Shown here piece by piece: positions 7,141 through 12,097 of a stretch of 12,097 nt of DNA (positions are counted from its first letter, which is position 1; each line of letters starts with the position of its first letter). The notes beneath the pieces are model-generated. The model searched no databases and was not told the DNA's origin. It saw only the letters and a program-made list of their open reading frames with translations. Made by a program: the position numbers and the translations under genes. This DNA is from Oscillospiraceae bacterium (GTDB lineage Bacteria > Bacillota > Clostridia > Oscillospirales > Ruminococcaceae): contig JAQUTM010000058.1 of assembly GCA_028694405.1 (NCBI GenBank), positions 1 through 12,097 of the forward strand. The letters are read 5' to 3'.

Positions 7141-9051
7141 CTATAAATCTTCTAATTCTGCCAGCCATAAGGTGCAGCAAGCGTCGCTGGGCATACGCCA
7201 ATCTCCACGGGGAGAAAGTGTAACAGAACCTACTTTTGGGCTGTCGGGCAGACAGCTGCGTTTGAACTGCTGTTGAAAAAAGCGTTTGCAAAAAATCCGC
7301 AGCCATTTTAAAATTGTAACGGGAGGATAAGCACCGTTAAAAGCATAGATAGCTAAACGGTATATTTTAGCCGGTCCAAACCCCCAACGCACCAGATAAT
7401 ATAAAAAGAAATCGTGTAATTCATATGGCCCTACTAAATCTTCTGTACACTGGCTTATTTCACCGTTTTTGGCAGGCAGCAGTTCCGGGCTGACAGGCGT
7501 ATCTAAAATATCCAAAAGCGTTTTCTGCAAAGCCTTGTTGTCCGCGGTATCTGCCACATATTTTACTATGTGGCGAATAAGCGTTTTAGGGATAGAAGCG
7601 TTTACGCCATACATACTCATATGGTCTCCGTTGTAGGTAGCCCAGCCAAGTGCCAGCTCAGATAAATCTCCCGTGCCAACAACCAAGCCATTGGTTTGGT
7701 TTGCTACGTCCATTAAAACTTGAGTACGCTCACGCGCTTGTGCATTTTCGTATGTTACATCTTGTACACTTTCCTCGTGCGCAATGTCCCGAAAATGCAG
7801 CCGAACCGCCTCGGTAATTTCAATGCATTTTAAAGTGGCGTTTAGCTGCTCTACCATAGCTTCGGCGTTGCCCTTTGTACGCTGTGTTGTGCCAAAGCAA
7901 GGCATGGTAATAGCTATAATATCTTTACGGTCGCGGCCTAATAAATCGATAGCCTTTGCTGCTACTAAAAGTGCTAAGCAACTGTCTAAACCGCCCGAAA
8001 TACCAACTACCAAGGTATTACAGCGGCTGTGCTGCAAGCGTTTGGCAAGTCCATGTGCCTGTATTTGCAAAATGTTTTCACAGCGCGTGTTACGCTCCAG
8101 CATATTTTGAGGAATAAAAGGAGCAGCAGAAATTGTTCGAGAGAGAGAAGTGGGCTGTATTTGCAAATGAAAAGAAATAATATGGTAATTCTGGGTTTGT
8201 GCGGCAGAAAAACTGGTAAGCTTTGCCCGTTCTGCATTTAAACGTTGTAAATCTATTTCGGTGATGATGGTGGATTGGGTAAAAAGGGCACTTTCTGCAA
8301 GAAGGGTGCCGTTTTCAGCTATTAAGTTATGCCCAGCAAAAACCATATCCGTAGTAGATTCTCCCTGTCCCGCGTCACAGTAAATATATCCGCATATCAG
8401 CTGAGCTGATTGTCCGGTCACCAAGCTGCGGCGGTAGGCGTCTTTTCCAATGGTTTCATCACTTGCCGACAAATTGGCAATTAAGGTTGCACCGGCCAAG
8501 GCGTGATTGATAGAGACGGGTTGTGTAACCCATAAATCTTCACAAATTTCAACAGCCAACGAAAGCTCTGGCATTTCCATACATTGAAACAGTAATTTGG
8601 TGCCAAAGGGTATGGGGCACCCGTTATAAATAGTTGTTTCGTTATAGGGTAAAGGGGTGGCGAAGTGACGTTTTTCGTAAAACTCATTATAATTGGGCAA
8701 ATTGGTTTTAGGTACAAAGCCCAAAACAGTGCCCTGTAACAACACAGCTGCACAGTTGTACAATTTATTGTTGTGCATATAGGGTAAGCCAACGATACAT
8801 ACAATTTCTTTACCTGCTGTATGCTTTGCAATTACGTTTAAGGATTGCAGAGCGCCCTGCTGCAAAGTGTGTTGGAAAAATAAGTCTTGGCAAGTGTAGC
8901 CGGTAATACAAAGCTCCGGAAAAACCAACACCTTTACGCCATGGGCGTATGCATAATCTATTTGCTCTAAAATTTTTTCTGTATTATAGGTGCAGTCCGC
9001 TACCTGTAAAGCAGGGGTGGCAGCGGCAACCTTTAAAAAACCATCTCTCAT
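7141..9051 (-). CDS. nadE: Glutamine-dependent NAD(+) synthetase
   Basis: This 636-residue two-domain enzyme converts deamido-NAD to NAD in the last step of NAD biosynthesis, using ammonia from glutamine. The N-terminal nitrilase-type glutaminase domain (about 1-290) has the triad Glu46 (FPELCITGY), Lys115 (PKTNLPNYNEFYEKRHF) and Cys170 (VEICEDLW). These sit six residues before the Glu52/Lys121/Cys176 positions of the M. tuberculosis enzyme. The synthetase domain has the pyrophosphate-binding SGGLDS (352-357), GTGDLSELALGWATYNGDHM, and the C-terminal KRSCLPDSPKVGSVTLSPRGDW region. ATG at 9051 is chosen because TTGGAGT lies 7 bases upstream and the homologous region begins there. The frame extends 23 codons further to 9120, but that part is translated AT-rich promoter DNA. 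Its own promoter and the preceding terminator suggest a single-gene transcript. Confidence 0.97.
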   Translation of the reverse strand: MRDGFLKVAAATPALQVADCTYNTEKILEQIDYAYAHGVKVLVFPELCITGYTCQDLFFQHTLQQGALQSLNVIAKHTAGKEIVCIVGLPYMHNNKLYNCAAVLLQGTVLGFVPKTNLPNYNEFYEKRHFATPLPYNETTIYNGCPIPFGTKLLFQCMEMPELSLAVEICEDLWVTQPVSINHALAGATLIANLSASDETIGKDAYRRSLVTGQSAQLICGYIYCDAGQGESTTDMVFAGHNLIAENGTLLAESALFTQSTIITEIDLQRLNAERAKLTSFSAAQTQNYHIISFHLQIQPTSLSRTISAAPFIPQNMLERNTRCENILQIQAHGLAKRLQHSRCNTLVVGISGGLDSCLALLVAAKAIDLLGRDRKDIIAITMPCFGTTQRTKGNAEAMVEQLNATLKCIEITEAVRLHFRDIAHEESVQDVTYENAQARERTQVLMDVANQTNGLVVGTGDLSELALGWATYNGDHMSMYGVNASIPKTLIRHIVKYVADTADNKALQKTLLDILDTPVSPELLPAKNGEISQCTEDLVGPYELHDFFLYYLVRWGFGPAKIYRLAIYAFNGAYPPVTILKWLRIFCKRFFQQQFKRSCLPDSPKVGSVTLSPRGDWRMPSDACCTLWLAELEDL

Positions 9052-9130
9052 AAATCGACTCCAAATAAAAGTGATAAGCGCAATTATAATAAATATAATT
9101 TTAGCAGAAAATAATACCAATAATAAGATT

Positions 9131-9139
9131 ATTATACCA
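9131..9139 (-). promoter_or_regulatory. Putative extended -10 promoter of nadE
   Basis: TGGTATAAT on the - strand fits an extended -10 (TGnTATAAT), about 80 bp upstream of the nadE ATG and just past the terminator of the preceding operon. The 17-bp-spaced -35 is only a T-run. Two AT palindromes lie close by: AATAAT-AAG-ATTATT (9119-9133) overlaps this element, and AATTATA-5 bp-TATAATT (9082-9100) lies downstream in the leader. They could be operators or merely AT-rich sequence. Confidence 0.5.
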
Positions 9140-9155
9140 CGCTTTACCCTATAAA

Positions 9156-9191
9156 AAAAGCAGACTGCTATAAAATTTGCAGTCTGCTTTT
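9156..9191 (-). terminator. Intrinsic terminator of the telA-lemA-TPM operon
   Basis: A perfect 13-bp stem pairs 9156-9168 with 9179-9191 across a 10-nt loop (core GCAGACTGC/GCAGTCTGC). On the - strand it is followed by seven T in a row. It lies 9 bp beyond the TPM-protein stop. Confidence 0.93.
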
Positions 9192-9200
9192 ATTACTGTT

Positions 9201-10238
9201 TTATTTGCGTCCGCCACCGCCGCCGCGGCTGCCACCGCCACCAAAGCTAGAACGGGAGGAAGACCCGCCAAAGCTAGAGTGTGAACTGCTGCCGGGACGA
9301 GAGGAGGAACCGCCAAATCCTGTGCGGCCTGCGCTTGAAGACCCGCTGTTGGGACGACTGTTGTTGAAGGAATTGGGACGTCCGATAGGTGGGATACCAC
9401 CAAAACCACCGGGAGGGGGAGGAGACATAGGACGATGATGATGGACAGGAGGTGTATAAAAAGGGCGATATGGCCGACGCGGCGCATAATATTTACCGCC
9501 GTTTACAGGTGGGGGAGGGGGTGCAGCTCTGCGCGGAGCCCGTGCGCTGCGGCGGATAGAAGTAATAATTAACACCACAATAAGTATAATTACACCAAAG
9601 AATACGCAAATAAATACTGTGCCAATTATAAAATCAAAAAAGGACGCGGGCTCTTCATCGGTTACGAGCGTATCATAAGAGGTTTCCGGTGAAACGATAT
9701 TATTAGTAGCGTTATCATTGTTACCGATATAGCCGTAGCTGTTTTCAGCTAAAGCAATCACATCGGTTACAACGCCCAAAATTGCGGTATCAAAATCTTC
9801 ATCAAAGTTGTAATCGGGGAAATATTCATAGATAATTTCAGTAAGCTCGCCACCGCTTATTTTATTGGTGAGAGAATTGCCTGTAGCAATCCACTGTTTG
9901 TATTCGCCGGCTACTACCAAAAACAACAAGCCGTCGTTGTCAACACCCCAGCTATTGTAAATTTCATATGCATATTCCTCGCTGTCGTAGCCATCGGGTA
10001 AAAAATCTATAGTTACCACAGTTAACGTGACACCGTAATCTTCATATAGTTTTACGCATTTATCAATAATTTTATTTGTAGCTTGACCGGATAAAATATT
10101 AGCTTCATCTGTAACATAAAGTTCGTTAGGTGCAGAGGAATATTGCGGAATTGTAACGGCACTTATGGGCAAAGCAATAAAAATTACCGAAAAAATCAAC
10201 AAAAGAAACGAAGCCAAAAGTTTTTTGCAGGTTTTCAT
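9201..10238 (-). CDS. TPM-domain membrane protein (YgcG/COG1512-like) with Pro- and Gly/Ser/Arg-rich tail
   Basis: This 345-residue envelope protein begins with a signal peptide (about 1-27, ending ISA). A TPM domain (about 38-165) contains VTDEANILS and GVDNDGLLFLVVAGEYKQWIATG, the features of the TLP18.3/Psb32/MOLO-1 family. One transmembrane helix (about 200-228) ends in basic residues, so the TPM domain is outside and the tail inside. The tail is low complexity: Pro/Tyr/Arg-rich (239-287) with PPPPP and HHH, then Gly/Ser/Arg/Asn-rich (288-345) with repeated FGGSSSR, ending GGGGGRK. Related proteins often end in a Gly-rich stretch, but this one is strongly basic. AGGAG lies 6 bases before the ATG, and 15 bp separate it from the LemA-like gene. 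TPM proteins are often encoded beside LemA; the biochemical role is not settled. Confidence 0.88.
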   Translation of the reverse strand: MKTCKKLLASFLLLIFSVIFIALPISAVTIPQYSSAPNELYVTDEANILSGQATNKIIDKCVKLYEDYGVTLTVVTIDFLPDGYDSEEYAYEIYNSWGVDNDGLLFLVVAGEYKQWIATGNSLTNKISGGELTEIIYEYFPDYNFDEDFDTAILGVVTDVIALAENSYGYIGNNDNATNNIVSPETSYDTLVTDEEPASFFDFIIGTVFICVFFGVIILIVVLIITSIRRSARAPRRAAPPPPPVNGGKYYAPRRPYRPFYTPPVHHHRPMSPPPPGGFGGIPPIGRPNSFNNSRPNSGSSSAGRTGFGGSSSRPGSSSHSSFGGSSSRSSFGGGGSRGGGGGRK

Positions 10239-10253
10239 AAAACGCTCCTTTCT

Positions 10254-10805
10254 TTATTTATCAAAGGTGACAAAAGGCGAAGCAAAAACCAGTTTGTGTA
10301 AAATATTAGCGGGGAAAACGTTTAGCTTGGCGTTATAGGCCGCTGCCAAAGAATTATAGCTATCATGTGATATTTTATCGTTTGCCTCGCGGTAATCATA
10401 ATAGAGCCGCGTAACGTATTTTGCATCTGTTTCGCTCATGGCAGTAACCTGCAAAACTGGATAAAAAGCCTCTACTGCGCTGTCTACTATAAGCTTTGCC
10501 TGCTTTTTCTCAGCAATGGACGACGCGTCCTTTAGCTGCCCGCGTGCCAGCTGTAGGGCAGAAACGTATGAATCAGAAACATCAAAATATTTTTTTGCAA
10601 TTTTATTGATATTTCCGCTTATCTCATATAGGCTGTCTATGTCAGAGGCAATACAGTATCCGCTGCCGTCTTCTCCTTTGGCATAGGCTTTTTCTACCTT
10701 ACCCGCCATGCGGCTAAACGAAGCACCACACCCTAATAAAAGTGACAAGAAAACGCAGATAATTAAAAAAATACGCGCTGTACTTTTACGCTCAAAAAAG
10801 TTCAT
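10254..10805 (-). CDS. lemA: Divergent LemA-family protein
   Basis: This 183-residue, mostly helical protein has one N-terminal hydrophobic segment (about 10-28). LLGC there could be a weak lipobox (Cys26), so it is either membrane-anchored or a lipoprotein. The C-terminal YNSLAAAYNAKLNVFPANIL (150-169) matches the conserved LemA motif (YN...YN....FP). The region between is less typical, and the immediate TPM neighbour, a common LemA partner, supports the assignment. LemA proteins have an N-out helix-bundle topology, and their function is poorly defined. GGAG lies 8 bases before the ATG. The gene starts 23 bp after telA and ends 15 bp before the TPM gene, so the three are very likely co-transcribed. 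Confidence 0.75.
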   Translation of the reverse strand: MNFFERKSTARIFLIICVFLSLLLGCGASFSRMAGKVEKAYAKGEDGSGYCIASDIDSLYEISGNINKIAKKYFDVSDSYVSALQLARGQLKDASSIAEKKQAKLIVDSAVEAFYPVLQVTAMSETDAKYVTRLYYDYREANDKISHDSYNSLAAAYNAKLNVFPANILHKLVFASPFVTFDK

Positions 10806-10828
10806 AAGTCAAACTCCAATAGTGGGAT

Positions 10829-11995
10829 TTATTTGCGAATATCCAAAAGCTTTTGTTTCAATTCGCCCTCTAAACGACCAAGCTCAACCTCGGCATCACG
10901 GCGTTTTTGTCTGCCCTCTGCCTGAATTTTCACAATTTCATCTAAGGTTTCAATTAATTGCTTGTTGGTATGCTTTAAGGTCTCAATGTCTACAATACCG
11001 CGTTCACTCTCTTTAGCGGTTTCAATAGTAGCCATTTTTAGTGCCTCGGCGTTCTTACGCAAAAGTTCGTTGGTAACATTGGTAACTTCACGTTGTGCTT
11101 CCATTGCCTGTTGAGAATGGGCAACGCCCAAGCCGATTAACATTTGGCTCTTCCACAGAGGAATGGTATTAACGATTGTGCTTTGGATTTTTTCTGTCAT
11201 CAAGGTGTCATTATTTTGTACCAAGCGAATTTGCGGGGACATTTGAATGGAAATCATACGGGTTAACTCAAGGTCATGCAGCTTCTTCTCAAAGCGGTCG
11301 CACATATTAGCTAAGTCGTTAGCAGCTTGTGCATCTTCAGGCAGTCCGCTTTTTTGTGCCTTTTCGGTAGCAGCAGCCAACTGGGTATTGCGTACTTCCT
11401 CCAGTTTCTTTTTACCGGCTAAGATGTACATACTAAGCTCTTTAAAATAAACCAAATTCAGTTTGTACATCTCATCAAGCATTGCAATATCTTTCATTAA
11501 CTGCACTTGGTGGTCTTCTAAAATATTTACAATGCGCTCTACATTTTTTTCTGCGCTGTCATACTTAAATTTCAGGCTGGCCAAATTGTTGGCGCTTTTT
11601 TTGAAAAATCCAAAAATGCCTTTGCCATTGTCCTCGGCGTTAAAGTTTTTCAGTTCGCCTACCAAGCTGGTAACCATGTTACCAACTTCGCCTAAGTCTT
11701 TGGTTTTTACTTTAGAAAGTGCGCTTTCAGAAAAAGAAGCAATCTTTTTTTGGCTGGCAGCACCGTACTGTAAAATAACACTGGAATTGGTAATATCAAT
11801 TTTTTCGGCAAAATCGCTAACTATTTTCTTTTCTTCTTCACTTAAGCTGTCGTCAATAGGTACCGGTTCTATAGCCTTTTCTACAGGCTTTTCGGCAACT
11901 TCGGCCTCTACAGGGTCTAGTACTAAAGTAGGTACTGCAGCTGTGTCCAAGCCTTCTAGGGTCAGTTCGGGGCTCTCCATAGTGTTCTCGCTCAT
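10829..11995 (-). CDS. telA: TelA-family (toxic anion resistance) protein
   Basis: This 388-residue soluble, highly helical and charged protein has no signal peptide or membrane helix. An acidic, Val/Glu/Pro-rich N-terminus (1-50) precedes the TelA domain (about 60-385). The signature QMSPQIRLVQNNDTL followed by IQSTIVNTIPLWKSQM (251-286) identifies the family. The last 80 residues are predicted coiled coil, rich in Glu/Lys/Arg. TelA was named for tellurite resistance, but most chromosomal copies have no shown link to tellurite and probably act in envelope stress; resistance should not be assumed. GGAGG lies 7 bases before the ATG. It heads the visible operon with the LemA-like and TPM genes, and a possible XpaC C-terminus lies upstream, the usual TelA neighbour in Firmicutes. 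Confidence 0.92.
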   Translation of the reverse strand: MSENTMESPELTLEGLDTAAVPTLVLDPVEAEVAEKPVEKAIEPVPIDDSLSEEEKKIVSDFAEKIDITNSSVILQYGAASQKKIASFSESALSKVKTKDLGEVGNMVTSLVGELKNFNAEDNGKGIFGFFKKSANNLASLKFKYDSAEKNVERIVNILEDHQVQLMKDIAMLDEMYKLNLVYFKELSMYILAGKKKLEEVRNTQLAAATEKAQKSGLPEDAQAANDLANMCDRFEKKLHDLELTRMISIQMSPQIRLVQNNDTLMTEKIQSTIVNTIPLWKSQMLIGLGVAHSQQAMEAQREVTNVTNELLRKNAEALKMATIETAKESERGIVDIETLKHTNKQLIETLDEIVKIQAEGRQKRRDAEVELGRLEGELKQKLLDIRK

Positions 11996-12018
11996 TTTAA
12001 TTCCTCCAGCAAATAGAT

Positions 12019-12034
12019 ATTATAAATTTATAAT
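12019..12034. repeat. 16-bp perfect AT palindrome upstream of telA
   Basis: ATTATAAATTTATAAT is its own reverse complement and lies 23 bp upstream of the telA ATG, between the upstream stop and the ribosome binding site. It contains TATAAT on the - strand, but the matching -35 (CTTAAA) is poor. It could be a promoter element, an operator or chance AT sequence. Confidence 0.35.
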
Positions 12035-12041
12035 TTGACTT

Positions 12042-12097
12042 TTAAGAAATACCCTCTTGTGCCAGCATACTTTGCATAACTGCCACGTCCGCGCTAA
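12042..12097 (-). CDS. C-terminal end of an upstream gene, possibly XpaC family
   Basis: The last 17 codons of a - strand frame run in from the window edge and read SADVAVMQSMLAQEGIS before a TAA stop, 46 bp upstream of the telA ATG. XpaC-like (5-bromo-4-chloroindolyl phosphate hydrolysis) proteins, frequent partners of TelA, often end in a short helix of the form D...V..ML.QEG, which this resembles. The fragment is too short for a firm call; an accidental open frame is possible. Confidence 0.4.
   Translation of the reverse strand, partial: SADVAVMQSMLAQEGIS

Noticed and set aside
9052..9120. Extended N-terminus of NAD synthetase with a hydrophobic helix
   Set aside because: It is translated AT-rich promoter sequence. 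A proper ribosome binding site and the start of family homology both point to ATG at 9051.
9052..9200. NAD-sensing riboswitch or NrtR/NiaR operator upstream of nadE
   Set aside because: I see only AT palindromes and no recognisable motif of those systems.
9205..9438. + strand Pro/Gly-rich 77-codon open frame
   Set aside because: It is the antisense of the Gly/Ser/Arg-rich tail of the TPM protein and reflects only base composition.
10829..11995. Tellurite-resistance function for TelA
   Set aside because: Only the family name suggests it; no other tellurite gene (terC, terD-like, tehB) is present in the window.
11463..12038. + strand 191-codon Ser/Phe-rich open frame
   Set aside because: It is antisense to telA, whose coiled-coil coding sequence gives long open frames on the other strand.
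1..12097. Mobile element, phage defence or CRISPR system
   Set aside because: No transposase, integrase, nuclease or spaced direct repeats were seen. The genes are standard chromosomal families.

Overview
The window looks like ordinary chromosome from a low-GC Gram-positive bacterium, most likely a member of the Clostridia (Bacillota). The evidence is the AT-rich sequence, strong GGAGG-type ribosome binding sites, T-tract terminators, and families typical of Firmicutes: YkvI, YhfC, a PBP1A-type penicillin-binding protein whose Cys-rich tail resembles Firmicutes PBPs, and a TelA operon. I see no insertion sequence, phage gene, tRNA, rRNA or CRISPR array. The genus cannot be fixed from sequence alone.

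Left part, + strand (1-4621): the 3' portion of a multi-pass lipid-linked-sugar glycosyltransferase (Gpi18/GT-C-like, cut by the window edge); a YkvI-family APC-fold transporter; and a complete bifunctional class A penicillin-binding protein. An unusual long hairpin sits between the first two genes and contains the ribosome binding site of the second. A bidirectional terminator (4629-4667) separates this block from the convergent - strand genes.

Right part, - strand (12097 to 4673, read right to left): an operon of a possible XpaC-type C-terminus (cut by the edge), TelA, a short divergent LemA-like protein and a TPM-domain protein with a low-complexity tail, closed by a terminator at 9156-9191. 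Next is a monocistronic glutamine-dependent NAD+ synthetase (nadE), with a promoter just after that terminator. Then come a YhfC-family intramembrane glutamic-protease-like protein with a structured leader and, beyond a small terminator, a MATE exporter.

All but one of the complete genes encode envelope or membrane-associated functions, or belong to families linked to them: peptidoglycan synthesis, sugar transfer, transport, intramembrane proteolysis, and TelA/LemA/TPM. nadE is the single central-metabolism gene. The feature nearest to an under-described system is the TelA-LemA-TPM operon. The other points worth checking are RNA-level: the ykvI leader hairpin, the yhfC leader hairpin, and a nested inverted repeat upstream of the PBP gene.
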